Assembly (NCBI RefSeq): GCF_000504305.1
Contig: NZ_KI632512.1
Location: 4,081,639-4,145,638 of the forward strand
Reading direction: 5' to 3'
DNA: 64,000 bases
Origin: Nitratidesulfovibrio termitidis HI1
GTDB taxonomy: Bacteria; Desulfobacterota; Desulfovibrionia; Desulfovibrionales; Desulfovibrionaceae
In this document: positions 47,588 through 56,716 of the stretch, one piece after another
Layout of the letters: each line of letters begins with the position of its first letter
How positions within the stretch are numbered: the first letter of the stretch is position 1
The notes under the pieces: generated by a model
What the model saw: only the letters and a program-made list of their open reading frames with translations
Told to the model about the DNA's origin: nothing
The model's database searches: none
Made by a program: the position numbers and the translations under genes

Positions 47588-48187
47588 CTACTTCTTTTCG
47601 ATGGTAAGGCCGCGCAGGGCGGCAAGCCTGGGGTCGCCTTCCTCGCTCTTGCAGGAGCAGGAAGCGGCGTTCAGGTTGCTTCCGCACGACGGGCACAGGC
47701 CCTTGCAGCCAGCGGAGCACAGCGGCTTCGTCGGCAGGGCCAGCAGAAATTCTTCCCACAGCAGGCCGGACAGGCTTACTTCAACGCCCTGCCCGGAAGG
47801 GGAGACACGGATCACGGCTGCGTCCACGTCCTCGAAGTCGCTGTCTACTTCAGGCTCCGCCGTGCCCGACTTGCCGTGCTTGCGCACATCGTCCTGCGCG
47901 GGCTGCGGGGCCGGAAACGGTTCAAAGCTGTCGAAGGACTGGTCGATGGCCACTACCGCCGGTTCGGCGCACCGGTCGCAGGGCGCGCTGATGCGCCCCG
48001 TGAGCCTGCCGCGCACAAGGCAGCCGTCGTCCTGCGGCAGCAGGAACACCGAACCGCGCAGCGGCTCGACGATGGTGAACGGCAGTGAAAACTCGGCGAT
48101 GGGGCCTTGCCAGACGGACTGGTCGTCAACCTCGTATTCGCCGCCGCCCGCCGGAATGTCCTTGAGCGGAATCCAAATCTGGTGCAT
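47588..48187 (-). CDS. DUF177 / YceD family protein
   Basis: A 199-residue protein of the DUF177 family, linked in other bacteria to 23S rRNA accumulation. The family pattern is seen in [20 protein letters not shown] and the C-terminal cysteines [20 protein letters not shown] followed by [18 protein letters not shown]. The place directly ahead of rpmF is diagnostic. The ATG ([15 protein letters not shown]) has GAGG six bases upstream. It is the first gene of the fab transcript; the long open frame beyond it is shadow from rpmB. Confidence 0.9.
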   Translation of the reverse strand: MHQIWIPLKDIPAGGGEYEVDDQSVWQGPIAEFSLPFTIVEPLRGSVFLLPQDDGCLVRGRLTGRISAPCDRCAEPAVVAIDQSFDSFEPFPAPQPAQDDVRKHGKSGTAEPEVDSDFEDVDAAVIRVSPSGQGVEVSLSGLLWEEFLLALPTKPLCSAGCKGLCPSCGSNLNAASCSCKSEEGDPRLAALRGLTIEKK

Positions 48188-48207
48188 GGCTACCTCGCGA
48201 GCAGCGA

Positions 48208-48237
48208 TTACTACATGCGAACCCTTCGGGCTGTCAA
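48208..48237 (-). promoter_or_regulatory. Probable promoter of the yceD-rpmF-plsX-fab operon
   Basis: On the minus strand TTGACA (48232-48237), 18 bp, TAGTAA (48208-48213), 20 bp upstream of the yceD start. The -35 is perfect and the -10 weak. It lies back-to-back with the candidate rpmB promoter. Confidence 0.6.
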
Positions 48238-48245
48238 GAAAGGGG

Positions 48246-48272
48246 TTGCGTTTTTCAGGGCGGCGGTATAAG
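48246..48272 (+). promoter_or_regulatory. Candidate promoter of rpmB
   Basis: TTGCGT (48246-48251), 15 bp, TATAAG (48267-48272). The -10 is strong but the spacing short. A 150-nt leader would follow before rpmB, long enough for feedback control. Confidence 0.45.
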
Positions 48273-48428
48273 ACTCCCATCTCTCGCGGCGGCAAACATC
48301 CAGAATGCGTCCGGAACGTGCCCGGCACATCGGTCGACGCCCGCCCCGCGCGGCGCCCCGGCGGTAGAACGCCACCGGCGGCACACCAGAACGACCACGC
48401 GAACTTTGCACATATACGGAGGAAAGTC

Positions 48429-48638
48429 ATGTCCAAGCAGTGCGATGTGTGCGGCAAGAAGGCCCAGGTCGGCCACCATGTGAGCCACTCGAACATCAAG
48501 ACCAAGCGTCGGTTCGAGCCGAACCTGCAGAGCGTCCGCCACCAGTACCCCAACGGCGAAGTGAAGACCATCAGCGTCTGCACCCGTTGCCTGCGCTCCG
48601 GCGCGGTGGTGAAGCCCGCCGTCCGCAAGGTCGCCTAA
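48429..48638 (+). CDS. rpmB: Ribosomal protein L28
   Basis: A 69-residue ribosomal protein. It begins [20 protein letters not shown] and has a zinc-ribbon pattern with CxxC in CDVCG and VCTRCLRSG. It is preceded by GGAGG six bases before the ATG. Transcribed away from the fab operon and closed by a strong terminator, it forms its own unit. Confidence 0.97.
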   Translation: MSKQCDVCGKKAQVGHHVSHSNIKTKRRFEPNLQSVRHQYPNGEVKTISVCTRCLRSGAVVKPAVRKVA

Positions 48639-48660
48639 GGCTTTCCGATCCGAGCGTTCA

Positions 48661-48692
48661 AAAGCCCCGGTGGTTTCCGCCGGGGCTTTTTG
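48661..48692 (+). terminator. Intrinsic terminator of rpmB
   Basis: AAAAGCCCCGG, loop, CCGGGGCTTTTT: an 11-bp stem running into five T, 22 bp past the stop codon. Confidence 0.92.
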
Positions 48693-48796
48693 GCGTTGTC
48701 GTTCCGGGCGTGACGGTGGCCCTTCGTCACGCAAACGTCGCCATGCGCCGGGCATCCCCCGCTTTTCGCCCGGTGCCGCTCGGGGTAGGATGCCCC

Positions 48797-49762
48797 ATGT
48801 TCTGGACGCTTCCCGCCCTGCTGGCGGCCCTGCTGGCCGCGCTGGACGCCACCCTGCTGCGCCGCTTTGCCGGGGATCTGCCCCCGGCGCGCATGGTGGC
48901 CTATCCGGTATTCTGGAGCCTGCCGCCGTTTCTGGCCCTGCTGGCGGTGCGCGGCGTGCCCGACCTGCCCGCGCCGTTCTGGCTGGCCACCCTTGCCGCC
49001 GTGCCGGTGAACATGGCCGGGCATCTGTGCACGGCATGGGCGGTGCGCCTCTCTCCCGTGTCGCGCACGGTGCCCTACCTGTGCTTTTCCCCGGTTTTCG
49101 TGGTGGTGCACGAATACCTGCTGCTGGGGGTTGCGCCACGTCCGGCGGGGGTGGCCGGGGTGCTGCTGGTTGTGGCGGGCAGCTGGGTGCTGAACGCGGG
49201 CAGGGCGGAGCCGCATGCGCACGTCGCCAGCGGCCTTGCTGCCCGCATCCTGCGTCCCTTCCGAACCCTGGTTGTCGAGCGCGGCGCGCGGGTCATGCTG
49301 GGGGTGGCCCTGTTGTGGGGGCTGGGCAGCGTGCTGAACCGCCAGATGGTCCTGTACGCCCCGCCCGCCGTGGCGGGTGGGGTGTTCTTTGCCATTTACG
49401 GCCCGGCCATGCTGGCGGGGCTGATGCTGTTAGGCGGGGTGCGCCCGCGCATGCTCGTCGACCGGCCGTTGCGGGGCGCTGCCATGGGAGCGGTGCTGTT
49501 TCTGGCCGCGTACGTGCATTTCACGGCCATAAGCCTGACCACGGCCGCCAACATGATCGCGGTGAAGCGACTGGACGGGGTGTTCGCCGTGCTGTTCGAC
49601 CGGTTGTCCGACTGGCGGGCCGGGTGCCTCCGAGGTCGGCGCACTGCCCGTCGGGATGACGCCGTTGATCGGCGCGGAGAGGGGCGCGCCGCCCGCGATG
49701 GCAGGTTGCCCGGCGCGGCACTGATGGCCGCCGGAGCCGCCCTGGTGGTGCTGACGTCCTGA
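48797..49762 (+). CDS. EamA/DMT-family transporter, C-terminal region altered
   Basis: A 321-residue drug/metabolite-type permease with about nine to ten helices in two EamA repeats. The first repeat ends ARPAGVAGVLLVVAGSWVLN-like (PRPAGVAGVLLVVAGSWVLN) and the second RLPGAALMAAGAALVVLTS. Between residues about 268 and 302 the expected tenth-helix region is replaced by an Arg/Asp-rich stretch (DWRAGCLRGRRTARRDDA). There the +1 or -1 frame has the more typical GC-rich third positions, so a compensated pair of frameshifts may be present. The start MFWTLPALLAALLAALDATL has AGGA seven bases upstream. Substrate unknown. Confidence 0.8.
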   Translation: MFWTLPALLAALLAALDATLLRRFAGDLPPARMVAYPVFWSLPPFLALLAVRGVPDLPAPFWLATLAAVPVNMAGHLCTAWAVRLSPVSRTVPYLCFSPVFVVVHEYLLLGVAPRPAGVAGVLLVVAGSWVLNAGRAEPHAHVASGLAARILRPFRTLVVERGARVMLGVALLWGLGSVLNRQMVLYAPPAVAGGVFFAIYGPAMLAGLMLLGGVRPRMLVDRPLRGAAMGAVLFLAAYVHFTAISLTTAANMIAVKRLDGVFAVLFDRLSDWRAGCLRGRRTARRDDAVDRRGEGRAARDGRLPGAALMAAGAALVVLTS

Positions 49763-50089
49763 CGGCCGTACCTTTGGGGGGGGCGTCAGCCTGTGATTGC
49801 ACTGCGCCGTGCAGGCGTGGCGCATTCCGGGTGAAGCCTCCATTCCCCGCATTTTTCCGGCGGGATACGTCTTGCCGCCTGACCCTTCCGTGACTATCCT
49901 CTACTGAATGGACGCACGCATGCGTGGCGCAGCCATGGGTTGCCGCCCGCAGGCATGACGCCCCGCGCCGTCTCCTCGTCACCGTAATCTCCGCGTCCGC
50001 ACCCCCGGCTGCCGTCACGTAACCGGCACCACGGATGTACCCCCGCGAATCCGGCGCACCTTTCCCACCGCAACCATCCCGGAGCCGTC
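49763..50089. other. Gene-free stretch
   Basis: The 327 bp between the EamA gene and fxsA hold no supported gene. A modest hairpin (GCACTGCGCC / GGCGTGGCGC region, 49799-49833) is the only structure noticed. Confidence 0.5.
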
Positions 50090-50812
50090 ATGCCCCGTCT
50101 TGGTCTTGTCCTGCTGCTGGTCCCCTTTCTTGAATTCTACGTGCTGGTGGAGGTGGGCGCACGCATCGGGGCGTTCAACGCCGTGCTGCTCGTGATCCTG
50201 TTCGCCATGGTGGGCGTGTGGATTGCCCGTGCCCAGGGCATGGGCACGCTGGCCCGCATCCAGCAAAGCCTGGCCCAGGGCGTGCTGCCCGCCGACGAGA
50301 TGCTGGACGGGCTGTTCCTGCTGCTGGCGGGCATCCTGATGGTGATACCCGGCTTCGTGACCGGCGCCGTGGGGGTGCTGCTGCTGCTGCCCCCGGTGCG
50401 CAGGCTGGCCGCGCACCTGCTGCGGCGGCACATGAACGCCACCCTGCAGGCTGAAGGCCGGGCGGGTGACCGCGCGGGCGGAGCGTCGGTGCATGTGCGC
50501 ACCTGGTATTTCGGCCCCGGCGGGGCGCGGCACACCGAAACCTTTGGCGGCGGGCCCATGTTCGGGCAGGGACGCGACGGCGCTTCTGGTCTGGACGGCA
50601 CGCCCGGCGACGGTCCCCAACCCTACGGCCCGGACCTGGGGAGCGGTGGAGGGAGTGCCCTGGACGACAGGCAGGAACCCCGCCGCACCGTGGTCATCGA
50701 CTGCGAGCCGGTGGAGCCTTCCGCTCCGGCGAATGGCTCCGGCAAGGCTGGCGAGCCCGGCAAGGCTGGCGGCACATCGGGCGGTTCCACGGGTGATTCG
50801 GGCGCGCGCTAG
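50090..50812 (+). CDS. FxsA family membrane protein
   Basis: A 240-residue inner-membrane protein. Residues 1-115 are the FxsA domain: four short hydrophobic helices (GLVLLLVPFLEFYVLVEVGA, AVLLVILFAMVGVWIARAQG, DGLFLLLAGILMVIPGFVTG). FxsA in E. coli modulates exclusion of phage T7 by the F plasmid; the normal role is unknown. Residues 116-240 are a long Gly/Asp-rich, probably disordered cytoplasmic tail, twice the usual extension. GGAG precedes the ATG. The rhomboid gene starts 43 bp downstream and is probably co-transcribed. Confidence 0.88.
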   Translation: MPRLGLVLLLVPFLEFYVLVEVGARIGAFNAVLLVILFAMVGVWIARAQGMGTLARIQQSLAQGVLPADEMLDGLFLLLAGILMVIPGFVTGAVGVLLLLPPVRRLAAHLLRRHMNATLQAEGRAGDRAGGASVHVRTWYFGPGGARHTETFGGGPMFGQGRDGASGLDGTPGDGPQPYGPDLGSGGGSALDDRQEPRRTVVIDCEPVEPSAPANGSGKAGEPGKAGGTSGGSTGDSGAR

Positions 50813-50855
50813 CGCGCCGCCCCCGGCTCTCCCTTTCACGGTCGCCGCACAGCCC

Positions 50856-51974
50856 ATGCCCCCTCCCAACGGATCAGACCGCTTCCGCCGCTCCCGCCCG
50901 GTGCGTTCCGGCGGTGCATCCGCGCTTGCCGGGCGTTCCGCCGTGGCCTCCGGGCTCGGAGCCCCGCCGGAACACCTGGCGGCGGCCCTGCGTCGCAGGC
51001 CCGTGCTGCCCCTGTGCTGGCGCGACCTGACCGTACCCGTTCCCCCGGTCCAGAACTCGGCGTTGCCTGCGCCGCTGCCGCAGCTTCCTCCGTTCACCAT
51101 GCAGCGCCTGCCGCGCTGGCGGCTGGTGCTGGAGGCGCGCAGCATTCCGTTCATGGCCGTGCGTCGGGGCGAGCGGCAGCACCTGTTCGTGCCTGCGTTG
51201 TACGAGCGGCTGGCCCGGCTGGAACTGCTGGCCGCCGAGGGTGAGGACGCCGCCGCCCGTGCCCGCCCCCCCGCGCCTCCTCCCGCCCCCCTGCGCGCAA
51301 ACGTCCATCTGACCCTGCTGGGCCTGCTGCTGCTGGCCCTGTGGCACGGGGTGCGCATGGGCTGGTGGTGGGATATGCACCTGCCCCTGCCCGACCTGGA
51401 CCCCGACGTGTGGCGCGATGCCGGGGCCATGGACGTCTACTACACCGTCGCGCGCGGGCAATGGTACCGCGTGGTTACGGCCCTGACCCTGCATGCCGAC
51501 AGTCCGCACCTGTTCGGCAACATCCTGTTCGGCAGCTTCTTTCTGATTCCCCTGTGCCGCCGTGTGGGCAGCGGCCCCGGCTGGCTGCTGACCATTATGG
51601 CGGGCGCGGGCGGCAACGTGCTGAATGCGCTGGTGCGCCCGGCATCGCACGTCAGCCTGGGTTTTTCCACGGCGTTGTTCGGCGCGGTGGGGCTGCTGTC
51701 CGGGCTGCTGGCGGTGGAGGGCGGCTGGAGCGGCTGGCGACGCATGGTGGTGCCGCTGGCCGCCGGGCTGGCCATTCTGGGCATGCTGGGCAGTGAAGGG
51801 GAGCGCACCGACCTTGGCGCGCACCTGTTCGGCCTGGTGGCGGGCATCGTGGTGGGCATGGCCGCGCAGGGGCTGCGCGAATGTTTCGGCCCGCCGCCGC
51901 GCTGGCTGGAATGGCTGGCTGGAGCGGCTTGCGCCGCGTTGCTGGTGGGCTGCTGGATGCTGGCGTTGCGGTGA
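50856..51974 (+). CDS. Rhomboid-family intramembrane serine protease
   Basis: A 372-residue protein. Residues 1-150 are a soluble Pro/Arg-rich N-terminal region; the membrane domain of six to seven helices follows. Rhomboid features are TLHADSPHLFGNILFGSFFL (the H-x-x-x-x-H-x-x-x-N region), the catalytic Ser in HVSLGFSTALFGAVGLL and the catalytic His in DLGAHLFGLVAGIVVGM. The GxSx motif is GFSTALFG rather than the common GASG, a permitted variation. The start ATG 50856 (MPPPNGSDRFRRS) lacks a clear ribosome site; the open frame extends upstream inside fxsA. A tandem array and a strong hairpin follow. Confidence 0.88.
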   Translation: MPPPNGSDRFRRSRPVRSGGASALAGRSAVASGLGAPPEHLAAALRRRPVLPLCWRDLTVPVPPVQNSALPAPLPQLPPFTMQRLPRWRLVLEARSIPFMAVRRGERQHLFVPALYERLARLELLAAEGEDAAARARPPAPPPAPLRANVHLTLLGLLLLALWHGVRMGWWWDMHLPLPDLDPDVWRDAGAMDVYYTVARGQWYRVVTALTLHADSPHLFGNILFGSFFLIPLCRRVGSGPGWLLTIMAGAGGNVLNALVRPASHVSLGFSTALFGAVGLLSGLLAVEGGWSGWRRMVVPLAAGLAILGMLGSEGERTDLGAHLFGLVAGIVVGMAAQGLRECFGPPPRWLEWLAGAACAALLVGCWMLALR

Positions 51975-51992
51975 CCTGGCTGTCCTTAGGGA

Positions 51993-52085
51993 GCAAGGGG
52001 CGCAAGGGGCGCAGGCAGGGTGGAACAGGACAGGACGGAACAGGCGAGACAGGGTGAACAGGGCGAACAGGGCGAACAGGACGGG
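51993..52085. repeat. AGGGCGAAC / CAAGGGGCG tandem array after the rhomboid gene
   Basis: Units GCAAGGGGC (x2) pass into GGAACAGGAC and GGCGAACAG units of 9-10 bp. Purine-rich, outside coding sequence, beginning 19 bp past the stop. Confidence 0.8.
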
Positions 52086-52104
52086 GGCGCGTTTCCTTTT
52101 CAAC

Positions 52105-52148
52105 AACGCAAGACTGCCGTGGAGGCGACTCCACGGCAGTCTTGCGTT
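52105..52148. terminator. Strong bidirectional terminator hairpin
   Basis: A perfect 19-bp stem AACGCAAGACTGCCGTGGA / TCCACGGCAGTCTTGCGTT with a 6-nt loop between the rhomboid gene (+) and the glycosyltransferase gene (-). Confidence 0.9.
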
Positions 52149-52170
52149 ATTGTCTTGCGTGTATTGCCGA

Positions 52171-54381
52171 CTACTGGGCCTGCGCCGTTGCCGGGGCGGG
52201 AGCAGCCGGGGTGTCCGTGGCGCCCACGCCGGGCGGCGGCGGGGGCGGGGTGGGCACCGGCAGGGGTTGGGGCGTGGCCGGGGCGTTGTCCTGCGGCTGC
52301 GGGCCGGGCAGAGGCACGGCCGGGGTTTCCGGCGTGGCGGGCTGCCGACCAGGCTGCAAGGGCTGCACGGGCTGGGGCGCGGCGGGCGCGGCGGGCGTGG
52401 TGTGGTCGGTGCCGTTGCCCTCACCGGGCGCGGGCTGCGGCAGGGCCGGTGCATCGGGCGCCGGGGCCTGTTCGCCGGAAACGGAGGGTGCGGCTCCATC
52501 ACCATCGGGGGTGGGCGTCACCGGATTCTCGGGTGTTGCGGGCGGCACGGGGGCGGAACGCTCCGCCAGCACGTATTCGCGGTCCACGATCCACTGGCGG
52601 TGCACCTCGTGCAGGTCGGCGGGCTTGTCGGTCCATTCCGCGAAGCGGTCGGCGCGCATGGCCACCACCAGTTGCGGGAACACCGCCACGGCGGCCCGCA
52701 GCGAGTCCTCGTCGGAAAGTTCCTCGATGTTGGAGCCCGCGTAGTAGGTGTAGGTGCCGGAGTACACCTTGTAGCTCACCGGGTGGTACCCCTTGCGGAT
52801 GTACTCGCCCATCAGCTCGGCCTGGGCGCGGGGGCTCATGATCGGGTCCAGCGAGGGCGCGGTGAGCAGGGCGGCGGGCACGACGAGTGCGGTGACGAAG
52901 GCGGCCAGGGTCAGCAGACCGCCTTCCGGACGGCTGCGGTCCACGGCCTTCCACAGCAGCACGGCGAACACCAGGGTGACGCCTGCGAGGATGGGCGCGC
53001 CGCGCACGATGTCGAGCATGGCGAGCGCCTGCGGCTGGAAGCGCACGCGCACCATGTCCGGCGCCCACTGCCACAGCGAGGCGGCGCCCAGACCCAGCGC
53101 CAGCACCAACAGCAGCAGCGCCGTCAGGCCGAAGTACATGCGGCTGCCGAACCCGTTCAGCCGCAGCAGGGCGCGGGCGGTGACCACGGCCAGCAGCGGG
53201 AACAGCGGCAGCAGGTAGATGACGATCTTGATGCTGACCGCCGTCAGCAGGGCGAACGAGGTGATCAGCGCCAGCCAGATGTAGGCCATGCCGTCGCCTT
53301 CGCCCTTGCGGGTGGCCAGCACCTTGCGCATGGACGCGGGGGAGAAGGCGCGCCCCCATGGCAGGAACGGCAGCACCAGCGTGAACGGCAGCCACGCGGC
53401 GGGCAGGGTGGCCAGGTAGTGCCACCACGGCTGCTCGTGATGCCAGGAGGCGGTGGCGCGATCCACGATCTGGTGGCGCAGGATGTTGCGGATGAGGTCC
53501 GCGTAGCCTTCAAACCATACCGCGCCCACCCAGGCCAGCAGGGTGGCCAGCATGATGCCGCCGCCGATGGCCACGTCCATGCGGTTCAGGCGGCGGGGCA
53601 TGCCGCGCCACAGCCCGTAGGCCAGCCCGGCCAGCAGCGGAAATGCCAGGCCGAACGGCCCCTTGACCAGGGTGGCCACGGCGGCCAGGGCAAAGGCCGG
53701 GACGATCCAGCGGAAGGCCAGGGGCAGGCGCAGCCCCCGGTACATGCAGATGTGGGCCAGCGTGATCACGGCGGCGAACAGCAGGTCCATGCGGGCGTAG
53801 TGGGTCACGCCCAGGAAGTACAGGCCGCACAGCAGCACCAGCCCCGCCGCGAACGATTCGCGCTTGTCGCATCCGGCCACCAGACGGGCCAGGGCATAGG
53901 TGGTCCACAGCACCAGCAGTCCGGATACCGCGGCCCCCAACTGGAAGACCATGGGACCGTCCACGCCGGGGATGGCGTCCAGCAGGCCGAGGAACCAGAA
54001 ATATACGGGCGGCTTGTCCGGGTAGGGGATGCCGTTCAGATGCGGCACCAGCCACTGGCCGGTGGCCAGCATGGTTTCGTAGACGTTACCGTGGCGGATT
54101 TCGTCCGAAAACCACAGCGATCGCGCATCCAGGGTGAAGGCCGTCTGCGCCGCGTAGATGAGGGTGAGCGGCAACAGCGGGAACAGGGCCAGCAGGTCGA
54201 ACAGGCGGGTCAGGATGCCTCGGGCGCGACCATTGGGCTGCGGGGGCGGACAGGTTCCGGCAGGCTTGCCGCCTGCGGCCCCGGTGGCGTTGGCGGCGGC
54301 GCCGGGCGGGGTCTGCGGCGTTTCCGGAGAAGCGGCGGCCTTGGCCTGGGAGGCGGCGGTTTCGGTCTGCGGATCGGTCAT
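52171..54381 (-). CDS. GT39 / ArnT-like membrane glycosyltransferase with Pro-rich tail
   Basis: A 736-residue inner-membrane enzyme of the PMT/ArnT fold, which moves sugars from polyprenyl-phosphate to lipid or protein on the periplasmic side. Residues 1-50 are Ala/Pro-rich and cytoplasmic. The first loop has DARSLWFSDEIRHGNVYETM with the catalytic acidic residues, then GIPYPDKPPVYFWFLGLLDA, the classical PDKPPxYFW motif. About 11-12 helices run to residue 510, followed by a periplasmic domain. The last 130 residues are almost wholly Pro/Ala/Thr/Gln, unlike ArnT. The ATG overlaps the stop of the PAP2 gene (ATGA), so the two are coupled; the pair suggests modification of lipid A or another envelope lipid. 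Confidence 0.88.
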   Translation of the reverse strand: MTDPQTETAASQAKAAASPETPQTPPGAAANATGAAGGKPAGTCPPPQPNGRARGILTRLFDLLALFPLLPLTLIYAAQTAFTLDARSLWFSDEIRHGNVYETMLATGQWLVPHLNGIPYPDKPPVYFWFLGLLDAIPGVDGPMVFQLGAAVSGLLVLWTTYALARLVAGCDKRESFAAGLVLLCGLYFLGVTHYARMDLLFAAVITLAHICMYRGLRLPLAFRWIVPAFALAAVATLVKGPFGLAFPLLAGLAYGLWRGMPRRLNRMDVAIGGGIMLATLLAWVGAVWFEGYADLIRNILRHQIVDRATASWHHEQPWWHYLATLPAAWLPFTLVLPFLPWGRAFSPASMRKVLATRKGEGDGMAYIWLALITSFALLTAVSIKIVIYLLPLFPLLAVVTARALLRLNGFGSRMYFGLTALLLLVLALGLGAASLWQWAPDMVRVRFQPQALAMLDIVRGAPILAGVTLVFAVLLWKAVDRSRPEGGLLTLAAFVTALVVPAALLTAPSLDPIMSPRAQAELMGEYIRKGYHPVSYKVYSGTYTYYAGSNIEELSDEDSLRAAVAVFPQLVVAMRADRFAEWTDKPADLHEVHRQWIVDREYVLAERSAPVPPATPENPVTPTPDGDGAAPSVSGEQAPAPDAPALPQPAPGEGNGTDHTTPAAPAAPQPVQPLQPGRQPATPETPAVPLPGPQPQDNAPATPQPLPVPTPPPPPPGVGATDTPAAPAPATAQAQ

Positions 54382-54992
54382 GGAGCGGTCCTGTGGGTGA
54401 AGCGGTGTATGATGAAGGCGGCAAGGCTGCCCAGCAGAAGCCCCGCCAATACGTCGCTGGCGTGGTGCTGCCCCAGCAGCACCCGCGAATAGCCCACGGC
54501 GGCCACGTATCCGCCAAGGGCAAGGGATGCGGCCATGTGCTTCCAGCGCATGGCCAGCGGCGGGCAAGCCCCGGCGATTTCCGCCGTGTGGCCGGAGGGC
54601 AGCGAATTGTGCGGCCCGTCGAACGAAAAGGGCACCCACGGCCCCGCCACGCCGGGCCGGGTGCGCCCGGCGGTGATCTTGATCACCCGCACGAGCAGGA
54701 ACGCAATCAGCAACTGCACCGCCACGTAGGCCAGGACAAAGCGCACGGTGCGCAGGTCGTGGCGGCGACGGGCGCGCCAGAACAGCGCTCCGTACACGGC
54801 ATACATGGCCGGGTTGCCCCAGTCGGTCAGCACCATGACCAAACTGGCCGTATCGGGGTTGGCCTGCCGCCACGCGCGCCAGTAGGCCGTCACTTCGTCT
54901 CCGGCGCCAAGGCACACGGTGGACAGCGCAAGCAGCGCCAGCAGCGGCAGGATGCACAGCAGATGGTGCGAAAGGGGGTACGGCTGACGCAT
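54378..54992 (-). CDS. PAP2-family membrane phosphatase
   Basis: A 204-residue inner-membrane phosphatase of lipid phosphates or undecaprenyl pyrophosphate. The three PAP2 motifs are present: KITAGRTRPG, SLPSGHTAEIAG and SRVLLGQHHASDVLAGLLLG. Six helices fit the family. The start MRQPYPLSHHLLC has no strong ribosome site. The stop overlaps the glycosyltransferase ATG. It may dephosphorylate the lipid that the partner enzyme uses or releases. The gap 54993-55240 upstream is divergent with the MATE gene and shows no gene. Confidence 0.92.
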   Translation of the reverse strand: MRQPYPLSHHLLCILPLLALLALSTVCLGAGDEVTAYWRAWRQANPDTASLVMVLTDWGNPAMYAVYGALFWRARRRHDLRTVRFVLAYVAVQLLIAFLLVRVIKITAGRTRPGVAGPWVPFSFDGPHNSLPSGHTAEIAGACPPLAMRWKHMAASLALGGYVAAVGYSRVLLGQHHASDVLAGLLLGSLAAFIIHRFTHRTAP

Positions 54993-55240
54993 TGCCGCCT
55001 TATAGGGTGAAACCGCAGTGAAGGGAAGGGCGCGAGCGGGCCGCGCCGCATGCCGTCGCCGGGGCGGGCGCCCGGACCGGTCCGGCTTTGAACCGCGCGG
55101 CAGGCGGGGCGGGTGGACCTTTCTTCCTGCCGGGGCGCGACGTACCGTGTCGCGCGGCCAGGGTGCCTTGACGCCTCTTTTTCGCTAGGGTACTTGGTAC
55201 GGCTTTTCCGCAACACGGACTGTACGCCACGGAGGATGGA

Positions 55241-56716
55241 ATGTTGTCGAAAATGGTGGCAGGCCTTACCGGGCGCTGGAATGCGCCGGGCGGGTACCGC
55301 GAGGTGCTCGGCATCAGCCTGCCGCTGGTGGCCAGCATGGCCTCCACCACGGTCATGGAGTTCACCGACCGGCTGTTCCTGAGTCATTATTCGGTCGAGG
55401 CCATCGCGGCGGCCACACCGGCTGCGGTGGTGCATCTGCTGTTTCTGCTCACCTGCATGGGCATCACCGGCTATTCCGGGGTGTTCATTGCCCAGTACAT
55501 CGGTTCCGGCGCGCCGCGGCGGGTGGGGGCGGCACTGTGGCAGGGCGTGTACATGGCGCTGTTCTTCGGCGCGGGCATGGGCCTGCTGTGGTACGCCGCG
55601 CCTGCCATCTTTGCCTTTGCCGGACATTCTCCGGGGGTGCAGACGGGCGAGGTGGCCTATTTCCGCATGCTCACGGCAGGGTCGGTGCTGCCGCTGGTCA
55701 ACAGTTGTCTGGCCGGGTTCTTTACCGGGCAGGGCCGCACCCGCCCGGTGATGGTCGCCAACATGGTCGCCACGGCGGTGAACATTCCGTTGGACTACGC
55801 CCTGATATATGGTGCTTGGGGCCTGCCGGAAATGGGCATTGCCGGGGCGGGCCTGGCCACGGCCACCGGGTGGGGCGTGGGCACGCTGCTGTTCGTGTGG
55901 ATGGTGTTCACCGCCCGTAATGAACGGTGCTACCGGGTGTGGAGCGGGCGCGGGTTCGAGCCGGAACTGTTCCGGCGCATGGCCCGCTACGGCCTGCCCA
56001 GCGGCATCAACGGGTTCGCCGAACTGTTCTCGGTGACGTGGTTCGTGTTCCTGGTGGGTGAACTGGGCGAAACGGCGCTGGCCGCCACCAACATCACCTT
56101 TTCCATCAACATGGTGGCCTTTCTGCCCATGATAGGCATGAACATTGCCGTGGGCAGCATGGTGGGGCAGGCCATGGGGCGCGGCAGTCCCGTCGATGCC
56201 GAGCGGGTAACGTCCAGCACCCTGCACGTGGCCACGGCCTGGATGTTCGCGCTTTCCCTGCTGTTTTTCTGCGCGCCGGGCCCGCTGTACGGACTGTTTC
56301 TGGGCGGCGCGCACGACGCGGCCATGGCCGCGCAACAGGCCGAAATCCGCGATCTCGGCGTGGTGTTGCTGCGCTTCGTGGCCGTGTACTGCCTGCTGGA
56401 CGGGGTGACCATTGTCTACACCGGCGCGCTGAAGGGTGCGGGCGACACCTGGTTCGTCATGTGGAACATGCTGCTGGGCTGCCTGATCGGCCTGGTGCTG
56501 CCCACGCTGGCCCTGCGGGCCTCGGGCCTGATGACCCTGAACACGCTGTGGGCGACCTTCACCGCGTTCATTCTGTTGCTGGCCGTGATATCATGGCTGC
56601 GTTTTCGGCGCGGCGCATGGAAACGGCTGCAGTTGGTGGAGACGGCGCATCCGCTGCCCGATGCGCCCGATGCGCCCGATGGGTCCGCTGGCCCCGAAGA
56701 CGAAGGAAAGGCCTGA
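55241..56716 (+). CDS. MATE-family efflux protein
   Basis: A 491-residue inner-membrane exporter with 12 helices in two related halves (GISLPLVASMASTTVMEFTD and YGLPSGINGFAELFSVTWFV are matching starts of the two halves). Members expel organic cations and drugs in exchange for sodium or protons. The length is usual. The start has GGAGG five bases upstream of the ATG. The C-terminal 30 residues are a soluble tail with a D-A-P repeat (LPDAPDAPDGSAGPE). The stop codon TGA is the first triplet of a ten-base tandem array. Confidence 0.93.
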   Translation: MLSKMVAGLTGRWNAPGGYREVLGISLPLVASMASTTVMEFTDRLFLSHYSVEAIAAATPAAVVHLLFLLTCMGITGYSGVFIAQYIGSGAPRRVGAALWQGVYMALFFGAGMGLLWYAAPAIFAFAGHSPGVQTGEVAYFRMLTAGSVLPLVNSCLAGFFTGQGRTRPVMVANMVATAVNIPLDYALIYGAWGLPEMGIAGAGLATATGWGVGTLLFVWMVFTARNERCYRVWSGRGFEPELFRRMARYGLPSGINGFAELFSVTWFVFLVGELGETALAATNITFSINMVAFLPMIGMNIAVGSMVGQAMGRGSPVDAERVTSSTLHVATAWMFALSLLFFCAPGPLYGLFLGGAHDAAMAAQQAEIRDLGVVLLRFVAVYCLLDGVTIVYTGALKGAGDTWFVMWNMLLGCLIGLVLPTLALRASGLMTLNTLWATFTAFILLLAVISWLRFRRGAWKRLQLVETAHPLPDAPDAPDGSAGPEDEGKA

